A stretch of 64,000 nucleotides of DNA, from NCBI GenBank assembly GCA_024230435.1, contig JAAERL010001107.1, positions 1-64,000 on the forward strand, read 5' to 3'. The translations under genes were made by a program, and so were the position numbers. The notes beneath the pieces were generated by a model. That model did not search any database and had not been told where the DNA came from. It saw nothing but the letters and a program-made list of their open reading frames with translations. The stretch comes from Desulfobacteraceae bacterium (lineage in GTDB: Bacteria; Desulfobacterota; Desulfobacteria; Desulfobacterales; Desulfosarcinaceae). Shown here in pieces: positions 26,381 through 35,690 of the stretch. Numbering within the stretch: position 1 is the stretch's first letter; each line of letters starts with the position of its first letter.

Positions 26381-26396
26381 AGCAAAAACAGTGCCA
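26381..26396 (-). promoter_or_regulatory. Sigma-54 promoter of the large TPR-GT41 gene
   Basis: The minus strand reads TGGCACTGTTTTTGCT: a perfect TGGCAC and TTGCT with correct spacing, 35 bases upstream of the ATG at 26346. The short leader contains GGGAG about 12 bases before the ATG. Confidence 0.8.
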
Positions 26397-26409
26397 CCTG
26401 CGGCAACTG

Positions 26410-26425
26410 TCCGCCAATCGCCTAA
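26410..26425 (+). repeat. Dispersed 16-mer TCCGCCAATCGCCTAA
   Basis: Identical (inverted) to 37545-37560, and one base different from 124-139. Intergenic, between two glycosyltransferase genes. Confidence 0.75.
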
Positions 26426-26450
26426 TTTTTTATATTTATAACATTTTGCT

Positions 26451-29400
26451 TTAATCAATTATCTCCAGCAAACGGTGTGCGCTGCGCTCCCATGTAAACT
26501 GTTTCAGATCTTTTCCTGCCTGCCTGGCCAACGGTTTGAGCGCATCCCTGTGATGATATGCTTTTTCCAGCAGGGCCACAATTTCATCCAGCGATGGATT
26601 GCTCCATTGGGCGATGAGTTGACCGCTGGCCCCTGTAATCTTTAAAGGTTCGAGGTTGTGAAGCAAAAGAGAGTTCTGCGAATTCAGGATATCCCGGTGA
26701 CCGCTTGTGTAGGATGCAATTACAGGTTTGCCGCAGGCCATGTACTCCATGAGCACCAGATTGGTTCCGCCTTCGCATCTATTGGGAAACAAACCAATAT
26801 CGGTTTGGGCATAAAGCTCTCTTTGGTCTTCCTGGGCAACAAGGTCATATGTAATAATTCTATCAGGATCCAAACCATTTTGAATATAAGTGCGCTGCAT
26901 GGTTTGTATCCAGGGCTCATTTTCTTTGTATTCGAACCGGATATCTTTAGAATAGCTCATCAGTTTTACGGACCCCGGCCACAGATTGCGCCAGCAATTA
27001 AGCAGCCATACATCCGGGTATTTTTCCTGGAGTATTTTAACGGCCCGCAGAACCAGATCCTGGCCTTTACGCAATTCGAATTTACCTCCTGAAAAAATAA
27101 CGAACCTGTCTTGTTCCTTTTCCTTTAAAATAGGATAGAATATCCGGGTGTCAATTCCCTGAATCAGGATATCACAATGCGTGATGCCTTTTTCCAGCAT
27201 TTGGTCCCTGCACCAGGCCGAACCTGCCAGCACCAAGTCGAAACGTTTCGCGTTTTCCAGAGAAGTTTCGGTCAGCTCGTTTTCAAAAAAGGTATAACCG
27301 TAATTTTTTCTACCGTGCGCCTGTTCAAACATGGGTGCAAAATTAATATCCGTCAGAGCCTGAAACAATCTGCCCTCCAAGCCGGAATTAAACGCAGAGC
27401 CATCGTCTTCATTGATCACGCAAACCGGACGCAGCCTTGATAATTCTTTAATGAGATAGCGGCTGCATACACCCCAGCCATAGCCGTTTCCCTTGACCAA
27501 TCCCAGATACAGACACTCGTTACCAGGTTCGTTCAAAGACGGTTTCGGCTCATTTACCATTGAAAGGGGTAACCCGTTTGGCTCAGCAACCCAAGGCTGG
27601 TCAGCGGCAACACTGCGCGGCACACTTTTGAGCAACCCCATTTGCTCCATCCGGCCCAGCATCTGGCGCGCTCTGGCCACGGATGTGTGATAACGCCGGT
27701 AATGCTCATAACCTGCCCGGGCAATTTGGCTGATGCGTTTGGGATTTGCCTGATAGGTGCGTATGGTTTCCTGAAGCTGGGCCAAATCGTCAAAAAACAC
27801 CGCTGATTCATGATCAACAAAATCAAATGGAATTCGAATTGGCGGCCGTTCGGCCAGCAACATAACTCCGTTGGCCGGAAGTTCCCAATAACGAACTGTG
27901 TCAAACCCGCATCCAAAAAAGCTTATACCGATTCCGCTTTTCCTTAATTTTTCCAAGTATTCGGTTTGATTGTAAAGCCGGTCCAGTGAGCATCCCAATT
28001 GATTTTCAAGGGCTGGGATATACACGGGCCTTAATCCATATTCGCATTTTCCAGCCCAAAATATATTGCTCTCACGGCTTTGGGAAAAGTCAGGCCGATG
28101 CTGGCCTTGCGGATAACCAAACGGCAGGGGAAAAGTTATTGGTCCATAATCCACACCCGCCAGCATTTCACGCTTGAATATAAGATCGAATTGATCCCGC
28201 TCAAAATACTTAAGCACGATATGCAAAGGAGTATAGCAATCGTCCCAGGTATCATAACAAACGATGGGTAAACCGGATGCAGCCCCGGCAAGGCGGCGCA
28301 CTTCGCTGGTATAGGCCATCTGGACCACGTCAGCATATATGATGACATCAAATTTTCCCAGTTGCAGTTCATTGACAAGACTTGCCACCGATTGCACCTT
28401 ACCTGGAAAATCAAAAAAACAAGGATAATTTTCAGCAGCTTGCCTGTTTTGACCATGTAATGTAGGCTTCCAGGGAAACTCCACAACGTTTTCGGGGCCG
28501 AGAAGATGACATAAGCCATGGTACAGGGTATCCATGCCATAATCAGAATGATCATGGGTAATTATCAAAATTCGCGGGCAACGCCCTTTTGCCTCCCACA
28601 TCGGAGCAGTTTCGTGTTCGTCCCGGGAACAGGAGATTTTTCCGTTCAACTTTTGCAGGCGGCGCTTGTTTTCCGGGTCCGGCAGGCTCTGATCAAGAGA
28701 TCGAAGGACGCGGGCCGCCATATCCGGTCTTCCCATGTATGCCCAATAATCGGCATGCAAACGATAGCTTTCCGGAAAATGCGGGTTAAGCGCCGTTACC
28801 TGGGCAAATTCCCTCCTGGCTTTACTGAACAATGCATGAACCGGTTCGATTTCATGCCTTAATTGCTGCCAGTGAAAGTAAAACCGCTGTTTTTCAAGGG
28901 ACAGCCGGGCCAGTGTTTGGGTATTGGGAATTAAATCCATTGGAATCGCATCCATTATTGCAATGGAACAGTCCGGCCGTGCGTTGTGGCTCAGCTCGCG
29001 GGCATGTGCCACCGGGTTATAATCCGTTTTAACCAGAATTAATACCCAGAGGGTATTTGCATCCGGGCCATGGGATAAAACGCCATGCCGGTAACGCATT
29101 AGCTTGAAGGGCAATAACCTTTGATCAAGATCTTCCGGTTGATAGGGCGCCTGAACATGACCTGTGAACAGTATAGTTATTTGACCATAATCAGCCAGCA
29201 AACCGGTTAGCGGTTCCAAAAGATTTTCTATCCGGCTCAATTCACGGCCAGCCATGCCAATAAGAACGCAGTCAAAACTTTTAACAGGTATTTGTTGTCC
29301 CAAATTAAGTCTCAAATTGAGTTGACCGTCTTGCGAATCGATTCGCAAGATCCGTTGAACACCTTGGCTGAAACATTCTTCAGGTAGCGCTGGTAATTCA

Positions 29401-29465
29401 TCTACCTGCAAAATGCTGCGGCTAAAGCATGGAATAATGTCTTTTGATTTAATTTTCATCTGCAA
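26451..29465 (-). CDS. Double glycosyltransferase: CgeB-like domain plus GT4 domain
   Basis: This 1004-residue protein contains two glycosyltransferase modules. After an N-terminal region of about 290 residues with one or two TPR-like helices, residues about 300-625 resemble CgeB/GT1-type enzymes (ILIITHDHSDYGMDTLYHGL, GISFFGCGFDTVRYWELPAN). Residues about 645-1004 are a standard GT4 domain with FSGGKFELRKGQDLVLRAVK, the phosphate-binding LFPNRCEGGTNLVLMEYMAC and GKPVIAS. The CgeB-like part is clearly homologous to the separate gene at 38763. Two active sites could add two sugars in sequence. It is preceded 45 bases upstream by a small truncated receiver gene. Sugar and acceptor are unknown. 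Confidence 0.8.
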   Translation of the reverse strand: MQMKIKSKDIIPCFSRSILQVDELPALPEECFSQGVQRILRIDSQDGQLNLRLNLGQQIPVKSFDCVLIGMAGRELSRIENLLEPLTGLLADYGQITILFTGHVQAPYQPEDLDQRLLPFKLMRYRHGVLSHGPDANTLWVLILVKTDYNPVAHARELSHNARPDCSIAIMDAIPMDLIPNTQTLARLSLEKQRFYFHWQQLRHEIEPVHALFSKARREFAQVTALNPHFPESYRLHADYWAYMGRPDMAARVLRSLDQSLPDPENKRRLQKLNGKISCSRDEHETAPMWEAKGRCPRILIITHDHSDYGMDTLYHGLCHLLGPENVVEFPWKPTLHGQNRQAAENYPCFFDFPGKVQSVASLVNELQLGKFDVIIYADVVQMAYTSEVRRLAGAASGLPIVCYDTWDDCYTPLHIVLKYFERDQFDLIFKREMLAGVDYGPITFPLPFGYPQGQHRPDFSQSRESNIFWAGKCEYGLRPVYIPALENQLGCSLDRLYNQTEYLEKLRKSGIGISFFGCGFDTVRYWELPANGVMLLAERPPIRIPFDFVDHESAVFFDDLAQLQETIRTYQANPKRISQIARAGYEHYRRYHTSVARARQMLGRMEQMGLLKSVPRSVAADQPWVAEPNGLPLSMVNEPKPSLNEPGNECLYLGLVKGNGYGWGVCSRYLIKELSRLRPVCVINEDDGSAFNSGLEGRLFQALTDINFAPMFEQAHGRKNYGYTFFENELTETSLENAKRFDLVLAGSAWCRDQMLEKGITHCDILIQGIDTRIFYPILKEKEQDRFVIFSGGKFELRKGQDLVLRAVKILQEKYPDVWLLNCWRNLWPGSVKLMSYSKDIRFEYKENEPWIQTMQRTYIQNGLDPDRIITYDLVAQEDQRELYAQTDIGLFPNRCEGGTNLVLMEYMACGKPVIASYTSGHRDILNSQNSLLLHNLEPLKITGASGQLIAQWSNPSLDEIVALLEKAYHHRDALKPLARQAGKDLKQFTWERSAHRLLEIID

Positions 29466-29510
29466 AACTTTTGTTTTCAGATAAATACCTGCTCGAGTAA
29501 AAGCTGCAAG

Positions 29511-29879
29511 TCAGCAGCATTTTTTCTTCCTGCTTTCATTGAAAAGATTGTCAAGCCTGTCTCTATCATCTTGATCAAACTCATCAAGTTTATCAAAAAC
29601 CGGACCTTGAATTAAACAATTCTGTACTGCTGATAAAAATTGTTTTTTTATGTCCTCGTCATCAGCGCTATTTGGCCTTGCATGATTCAAACGAGCCAAA
29701 ACATCGGCCGATATTACATTAAAACAAAGCCGGAATATGCTATCTAAACCTTCAGATAATGTACCGGCCACTTCAAGTTCAAAATGCCCATAAGGCCCTT
29801 TTAAGTTATCGGCAATATACCGGACATCATCCGGATCGTTCTCGATATGCAACACGTGAACTGTTTTTTCCGTTTTCAT
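29511..29879 (-). CDS. Truncated response-regulator-like protein
   Basis: The 122-residue product starts like a receiver (VHVLHIENDPDDVRYIADNL, then a GTLSEGLDSIF helix). After about 50 residues it loses the pattern: where the phospho-acceptor strand should be it reads CFNVISADVLARLNHAR, and the rest is a charged helix ending in KKKCC. I place the start at the ATG at 29879, preceded by AAAGAGA, rather than at 29924. It could be a decayed receiver or a protein that uses only the first half of the fold. No function can be assigned. Confidence 0.5.
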   Translation of the reverse strand: MKTEKTVHVLHIENDPDDVRYIADNLKGPYGHFELEVAGTLSEGLDSIFRLCFNVISADVLARLNHARPNSADDEDIKKQFLSAVQNCLIQGPVFDKLDEFDQDDRDRLDNLFNESRKKKCC

Positions 29880-29924
29880 GTGAATTGTCTCTTTGCAACT
29901 AATGCCCATTGCGAACTGCTGCAA

Positions 29925-30294
29925 CTATTTTTTCTCAAGCAGAAAATTGCAGACCTGAAACTTACATTTTCCAAACCGGCTCTATGCTCCTAAAAAAAGC
30001 GCTACTGATATGTGTCAATGTCAAGGATCTGACGCAAAAGATGCCCAACCGCCTACAGCTCATATAAAATATGTGCTATATTCAGTGTTTTCTTGATAAC
30101 GTTATCAAAACAATAGATCTTCAAGATAAAATACACCCGGTTAGTTGATACCGAATGCCTTTGCTGAAGTTCTGGTTTTGAATCACAAAGTCAATGAATT
30201 TAAAAAGTCTGCAAGTATAAGGCCAAAAAGATAATGAACTAAAAAAACATACCTGATGCCCATCGGCAAAACAGGCGTATTTGGCTGATTGGCC
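29925..30294. other. Intergenic region without recognised gene
   Basis: About 370 bases with no convincing coding signal. A 94-codon minus-strand open frame at 30121-30405 overlaps a dispersed repeat, has no ribosome site and an implausible composition, and is not counted as a gene. Confidence 0.4.
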
Positions 30295-30420
30295 GAAATC
30301 AAGGCGTGCGAAAAATTTTACTGCAGGCCACTGATTAATAAGCATAAAGTTGATATTCCGATGATAAAACTTCAGCACAGCGAAGATATCGAGCAAATTG
30401 GCCATTCACGGATGGACATT
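30295..30420 (+). repeat. Imperfect dispersed repeat (partner of 59543-59672)
   Basis: Blocks AAATCAAGGC, AATTTTAC, TTGATATTC, ATAAAA, GCCATTCA-GGAT and CATTAT occur in the same order and spacing at 59543-59672. By eye roughly two thirds of bases agree over about 130 bases. Both copies precede response-regulator genes on the same strand. Confidence 0.65.
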
Positions 30421-30526
30421 ATCTCTAATTCGGGCATACTTTTTGCTGCATTTTCCAGATATTCATAGAGTCATTGCCGGTTCCGGATAATCTTAACTTT
30501 TGTCTATCTTTTGAAGGATGATTGGT

Positions 30527-30806
30527 ATGGAAAAAAATCGCTTAACATTGATCATTGGGGGGCAATACAGACAAATCAAGATATACGGTGACCAATTTGC
30601 AAAAAATCTGCCACAACGAGCTCAAAGGCCGGTATGAGCTAAAGATCGTTGATGTGCTCGATTGTTGGCAAATGATTGAATAAGAGGACTTATTTGCCAC
30701 ACCCGTTCTAATTAAAAAAACACCGCTTCCGGAAAGGCGCATTGTCGGAGATTCGTCCGATAAACAACAGTTGATGATCAATCTGGGAGTATGGCCAAAT
30801 TCTTAA
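30527..30806 (+). pseudogene. kaiB: Broken kaiB-like gene
   Basis: Translation in two frames recovers a KaiB-like protein: NRLTLIIGG in the first frame, then TVTNLQKICHNELKGRYELK, IVDVLDCWQMIE, and FATPVLIKKTPLPERRIVGD in the next. KaiB is a thioredoxin-fold clock protein; bacterial homologues often accompany KaiC or histidine kinases. The gene carries two lesions: a frameshift at a run of six G (30550s) and an in-frame TAA between MIE and EDLFATP. A GAAGGA-like ribosome site precedes the ATG at 30527. It lies 57 bases upstream of the hybrid kinase gene on the same strand. If either lesion were a sequencing error the other would still inactivate it. Confidence 0.8.
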
Positions 30807-30862
30807 GTGATAATGCGTTGCGAAATTAAAAATCAAGCATAAAAAATCAGGTAAAATTCACA

Positions 30863-33262
30863 ATGAAAAAAGCTCTTATCATCGACAACGATCCGATCAG
30901 CGTAAAAAGCATCGCCCATATTATCGAAAGCCTTGCAATTTCCGTAAAAACTGCTGGTGACGGCATTGAAGCTTTGGACATTTTGAAAAACTACACACCT
31001 GACATCATAACGGTCGATCTGGTGATGCCTTACCTGTCGGGCTTTGAATTATGCGATATTATTCGTCAAATGCAAGCACTCAAGCATGTCCGCCTGATCA
31101 TTATTAGTGCTACGACAACGGCAGCGGATGTCAATCCGGCCGAATACGGCGCTGACGCTTGCCTGGTCAAAGGCTCACCCGATTTCGTCCAAAATTTAAT
31201 TGATATTATTAAAAAAACTTCAAAAACAGATAATTACCATCCCCCTGCCGATATCGTTATTGAAGAATATGATAATGTGCGTCAGCTAAGCAAGGAGCTG
31301 CTTGGATTGCAGTACCGCATGGGAACTATTTTAAAAAATATCGTCGAACCGCTATTTGAATTCACTACTGATGGCAAAATTATCTATGTCAATGAAAGCG
31401 CCGTGGATCTGGTTGGCGAGCCCGAACATAGAATCCTGACTTCGAGTTTTTTCAGTTTGTTTTCCAAAGAACATGCCAGCCGGATCCGATCGTTGATAGA
31501 AGCAATTGGAGACGATCCTGTTCATATCGATGAAAATCAACCGGTTATGCTCAACTCGTACATTGTCGTGGGCCGTATAGTACCGTTTAAAATGGATACG
31601 AAACATACCTTCATTGCCATGCTTACCGATATTACCCTGCGAAAACTGGCCGAAGAAGCTCTCATCCAAAACAGGGCCAGTTCAAACGCCATCGTTGAAA
31701 AAAGCTCGGAGGGTATCATCGTAGTAGATCAAGAGGGAATTGTCTTGTTTATCAATCCAGCCGTTGAGATACTTTTTGATCGAGAGGCTGAAGAAATTGT
31801 GGGCAGCCAGTTCGACTTTCCGATTATTGTATCTGATAAATTTACCGAAATAGATATCTATCGTAAAAACATGGGACAAGGTGTCGCGGTAATGCGGTCA
31901 GCTCAAATCGTATGGGAAAATCGGCCGGCCCGGCTGATTACATTGACCGATGTCACATTGCGAAGACAATATGAGAAGAAATTACAGGCGGCTAAAATTG
32001 CCGCCGATACAGCAAACAAAGCCAAAAGCGAATTTTTAGCCAATATGTCCCACGAATTGCGCAGTCCCCTCAACGCCATGTTATTGTTGGCAAATGAGCT
32101 TTGCCAAAACAAGCACGACAACCTTACCCAGGACCAGCTTGAATCCATCCAGGTAATTGATCGGGCAGGCAATAGCCTGCTTTTATTAATTAATGATATT
32201 CTGGACCTTGAAAAAATAGAATCAGGTCATATGATTGCGTATATTTCAGATATGGCGCTTTGCGATCTGGCCGGCCAGATTAATTCCTATCTTGGGCCTA
32301 TCGCCCGGGAAAAGAAACTTGAATTTGAAATTATCATAGATAAAGACTTGCCTCCAACTATTCGCACCGATCCGCAAAAACTGGAACAGATTATACAAAA
32401 TCTGGTATTCAATGCAGTAAAATTTACTTCCTCAGGCAAGGTTATCGTTAAATTTTTCAAGCCTGACGAAAGACACATTCCTTTTTACAATATACATCAA
32501 TTGGAAAAAAACATTGCTATTTCTGTGACTGATACGGGTATTGGCATTCCGGAATCCTTGCAAAAATATATTTTTGAGGCGTTCGAACAAGGCGATGGCA
32601 GTATTTCACGCCAATACGGCGGTACCGGATTGGGTCTTTCAATTTCCAAAAAACTGGCCGATCTTCTCGGCGGCCATATCAAAGTAAAAAGCACACAAGA
32701 AAAAGGCTCGATATTTACTCTTTATATTCCTGAAGAGCTTGAACAATCAGATAGGGTGAAAAACAGCCGCAGAATGAAATCACGCCCCAAACCGGAATTC
32801 AAAACCGCAATGGGCAATCAGAATTCAAAACCTGACATTGATGAGGACTGGAAAATTTTATCCGGCTTGAAAGCCCTGGTTGTGGATGAAGATGTGCGCA
32901 GTCTTTTCACTACAGCCAATATGCTGGAAAGCTACGGTATAAACGTTAAAAAAGTCAATAGCGAAGATAAGGCGCTGATCTGTTTGGAGCAAAATCAAAT
33001 GATTAATTTTATGCTAATTAATGTCAAATTCGATAATCTAAGGTGGATAGATTTAATTCGTAAAATCCGGATACTGCAAAGAGCAAAAAAACTATTAATC
33101 ATAACGCTGAGCCAGGAGGTCAAGGACGAAACCCGGGAAGAATTTTTAGCTGCCGGAGCAGACCTTTACATTACCAGCCCCCTGTTGATTGAGCAGTTAA
33201 TCTCTGCTTTGCAGACCAATTATAATTATAAAGATAATGATGTTTACGATGAAAAGCGATGA
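30863..33262 (+). CDS. Hybrid histidine kinase REC-PAS-PAS-HisKA-HATPase-REC
   Basis: The 799-residue cytoplasmic kinase has an intact N-terminal receiver (1-120; IIDNDPISV, ITVDLVMPYLSGFE), two PAS domains (about 145-260 and 270-370), and HisKA with FLANMSHELRSPLNAM (phospho-acceptor His397). The HATPase follows with NLVFNAVKFT, DTGIGIP and GGTGLGLSI, and then a C-terminal receiver-like domain (about 670-790). The last domain is degenerate: its acceptor strand reads FMLINVKFD, so Asn720 replaces Asp, and the Lys is also missing. No membrane segment is seen, so it senses a cytoplasmic signal. Its stop overlaps the start of the next gene by 4 bases (ATGA). A dead kaiB precedes it. Confidence 0.9.
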   Translation: MKKALIIDNDPISVKSIAHIIESLAISVKTAGDGIEALDILKNYTPDIITVDLVMPYLSGFELCDIIRQMQALKHVRLIIISATTTAADVNPAEYGADACLVKGSPDFVQNLIDIIKKTSKTDNYHPPADIVIEEYDNVRQLSKELLGLQYRMGTILKNIVEPLFEFTTDGKIIYVNESAVDLVGEPEHRILTSSFFSLFSKEHASRIRSLIEAIGDDPVHIDENQPVMLNSYIVVGRIVPFKMDTKHTFIAMLTDITLRKLAEEALIQNRASSNAIVEKSSEGIIVVDQEGIVLFINPAVEILFDREAEEIVGSQFDFPIIVSDKFTEIDIYRKNMGQGVAVMRSAQIVWENRPARLITLTDVTLRRQYEKKLQAAKIAADTANKAKSEFLANMSHELRSPLNAMLLLANELCQNKHDNLTQDQLESIQVIDRAGNSLLLLINDILDLEKIESGHMIAYISDMALCDLAGQINSYLGPIAREKKLEFEIIIDKDLPPTIRTDPQKLEQIIQNLVFNAVKFTSSGKVIVKFFKPDERHIPFYNIHQLEKNIAISVTDTGIGIPESLQKYIFEAFEQGDGSISRQYGGTGLGLSISKKLADLLGGHIKVKSTQEKGSIFTLYIPEELEQSDRVKNSRRMKSRPKPEFKTAMGNQNSKPDIDEDWKILSGLKALVVDEDVRSLFTTANMLESYGINVKKVNSEDKALICLEQNQMINFMLINVKFDNLRWIDLIRKIRILQRAKKLLIITLSQEVKDETREEFLAAGADLYITSPLLIEQLISALQTNYNYKDNDVYDEKR

Positions 33263-35604
33263 CATCTTTACAAAAAACAAAGATACTGATCGTAGACGAT
33301 AGGCTGGAAAACCTTATCGCTCTGGAAAAAGTGCTTTCCAGTTTGGACGCGAAATTTATACGCGCCACATCCGGTGTAGAAGCCCTTACCCAAGTGCTTG
33401 AAAATGATTTTTCCTTGATTTTGCTCGATGTTCAAATGCCTGTGATGAATGGATTTGAAACTGCCGAATTGATACGGGGCAACGAGGATACTAAACATAT
33501 TCCGATAATTTTTATTACGGCCATCAGCAAAGAACAAAAGCATGTTTTCAAAGGATATTACTCAGGAGCGGTTGATTACCTTTTCAAGCCTCTGGAGCCG
33601 GAAATATTAAAAAGTAAAGTCGGTGTTTTTATAGAATTAAGCAAACAAAAAGCCATTATCGAAAAAAACAGCGCTGATTTAAGTGAAGCCAATCTTAAAA
33701 TCCTGGAACAACAAAAATCGATAATCCAGCAAGAGCGTCTCAAGGTAATGATGCAAATGTCCGGAAATTCCTGCAATGAGCTTAATCAGCCGCTTATGAC
33801 ATTAATGGGCAGCGTTGAAATTATGCGCCTGGAAAACAATCTGCCTGTGCAATGGGAAAGGCACATTAACCGGATTGGAGAAGCTGTAAACAGGATATCC
33901 GGCATCGTCAAAAAGATGAACAATATCTATCACTTTGACACGGCAATGGCGTCAGAAAAAAACATGGGATTTGTTCTAAACGAACAAATCAACATTTTAT
34001 TAGTAGATGATTCGGAACGTGATCTTCAATTAATCAGTTCCTATTTGTCCAATCAAAAGCATATTACACTGGCTAATGCTCCAAATTCCGCCAAAGCAAT
34101 GCAGGCGCTGACCGAGGGTGCTTTTGACCTCATCCTTATGGAATACAAACTTGTCGGCGCAAACGGTATTGATTTTTTGCAATGGATAAGAGCCAAGGGG
34201 ATTACAATTCCGGCCATCGTTATCACAAGACATGGCGATGAAAATATCGCCAGACGAATTATCAAGGCAGGCGCATGTGATTATCTGTCAAAAACCAGTC
34301 TTAACCCGAAACAGCTTTTAGAGAGTATCGGCTGCTGTATCGAAGCATACCGGTTCAAGCGGGAGATAGCCCAGGCCACAACAAAAATCCAACATATGGC
34401 TATCCGTGATGATTTGACAGGACTCTACAACCGCCGCCATATGAATGAAGTGTTGAAACAGGAATTTAAACGCGCAAAACGATACGGCACCGAACTCGCC
34501 TGCCTGTTATTGGATCTTGATTATTTCAAGGAAGTCAACGATACCTACGGACACGGATTCGGCGATTTTGTATTGCAGCGGTTCAGCGCCAGGCTGTCCA
34601 GAAATATAAGAGGAGCTGACTTTTGCTTTAGGTACGGTGGAGAAGAATTTCTGGTTCTACTGCCTCATACCAACATTGATGGAGCCAAAAATGTCGCTAA
34701 AAAAATAAGACAACTTTGCGAAAACAAACCTTACAATAATGGTTTTCAGGAAACGACCATTACAGTAAGCATCGGTATTACTTCTATAAAACACCGCATG
34801 CCGGCCCGGGTGGAAAATCTTTTGACCCATGCGGACCGGGCGCTGTACCAGGCCAAAGCCCAGGGCCGGAACCGGTATAAAGTTTACCTGGAAAATTTTT
34901 CCGCATCGCCCGATGAAAACAGCCGGGAAATCAATTATTCATATTTAAAAAAAATCTTGAAACAAGTTTTGGAAAAAACCGCAAACGCCGCCTTAGATAG
35001 CCTTAGGCCTTTGTTGAACGATATGGGGGGCGATTTTTTCAAGGAACATAACGCGCGTGTTTTGGAATATATAGCAATGATAGGCTCAAAACTTGATCTA
35101 AATCCCATGGATATTGAAACGGTTCAATGTGCAGCGGTTATTCACGATTTTACAAAAATACTGCTACCCAAAACTTTGTATAAAAATAAACAGTTAACCG
35201 CTGCTGAAATAGCACAAGTAAAGGAACATCCACTTCTTTTGGCTGATATCTCTGAACAGTTTGACTTGCTTGCAAACGAAAAAAAAGTTCTGATGCACCA
35301 CCATGAAAGATATGACGGCACAGGTTACCCCGATGGATTGAAGGGTGAACAAATCCCTTTCTGCGCCAGGATTCTTGCCATCGCAGACGCCGTTGTGGCC
35401 ATGACGTCCGAGCGGCCTTATCGTGAAATATTATCCGGCCAGCAGGTGATTGATGAGCTTGTCAATAACGCCGGCAAACAGTTTGACCCCAAGCTTACAA
35501 TGCTTTTTCTTGACCTTATCAAAGAAAAAAATTTATTCGGTATATCAGACCGGGTTATTGCTCAAGGCAAAGCAAGATTAACCGATACTGCTGATTTTTC
35601 CTGA
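33259..35604 (+). CDS. REC-REC-GGDEF-HD-GYP cyclic-di-GMP signalling protein
   Basis: The 781-residue protein has an intact receiver (1-125; LIVDDRLEN, LILLDVQMP, FKPLEP) and a HisKA-like helix pair (about 150-225) where NELNQPLMTLMG has Asn in the histidine position. A second receiver (about 245-365) has Glu295 in place of the acceptor Asp (LILMEYKL). A GGDEF domain (about 385-550) has an active-type GGEEF and an upstream RGAD inhibitory-site motif. The HD-GYP domain (about 575-760) has IHDFTK, HHERYDGTGYPDGL and IADAVVAM. It therefore combines predicted c-di-GMP synthesis and hydrolysis. It is translationally coupled to the hybrid kinase, its likely phospho-donor. Confidence 0.9.
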   Translation: MTSLQKTKILIVDDRLENLIALEKVLSSLDAKFIRATSGVEALTQVLENDFSLILLDVQMPVMNGFETAELIRGNEDTKHIPIIFITAISKEQKHVFKGYYSGAVDYLFKPLEPEILKSKVGVFIELSKQKAIIEKNSADLSEANLKILEQQKSIIQQERLKVMMQMSGNSCNELNQPLMTLMGSVEIMRLENNLPVQWERHINRIGEAVNRISGIVKKMNNIYHFDTAMASEKNMGFVLNEQINILLVDDSERDLQLISSYLSNQKHITLANAPNSAKAMQALTEGAFDLILMEYKLVGANGIDFLQWIRAKGITIPAIVITRHGDENIARRIIKAGACDYLSKTSLNPKQLLESIGCCIEAYRFKREIAQATTKIQHMAIRDDLTGLYNRRHMNEVLKQEFKRAKRYGTELACLLLDLDYFKEVNDTYGHGFGDFVLQRFSARLSRNIRGADFCFRYGGEEFLVLLPHTNIDGAKNVAKKIRQLCENKPYNNGFQETTITVSIGITSIKHRMPARVENLLTHADRALYQAKAQGRNRYKVYLENFSASPDENSREINYSYLKKILKQVLEKTANAALDSLRPLLNDMGGDFFKEHNARVLEYIAMIGSKLDLNPMDIETVQCAAVIHDFTKILLPKTLYKNKQLTAAEIAQVKEHPLLLADISEQFDLLANEKKVLMHHHERYDGTGYPDGLKGEQIPFCARILAIADAVVAMTSERPYREILSGQQVIDELVNNAGKQFDPKLTMLFLDLIKEKNLFGISDRVIAQGKARLTDTADFS

Positions 35605-35690
35605 TTGGATTTTCATTCCGCCAAATCCGGCCTTGCGCTTGAGTCAATCAGTGCCAATATATATGAATATTAGGTTTTTGGAGGATCCAG

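Noticed and set aside
30121-30405. 94-codon minus-strand open frame
   Set aside because: It overlaps an intergenic repeat, lacks a ribosome site and has a very aromatic, unnatural composition.
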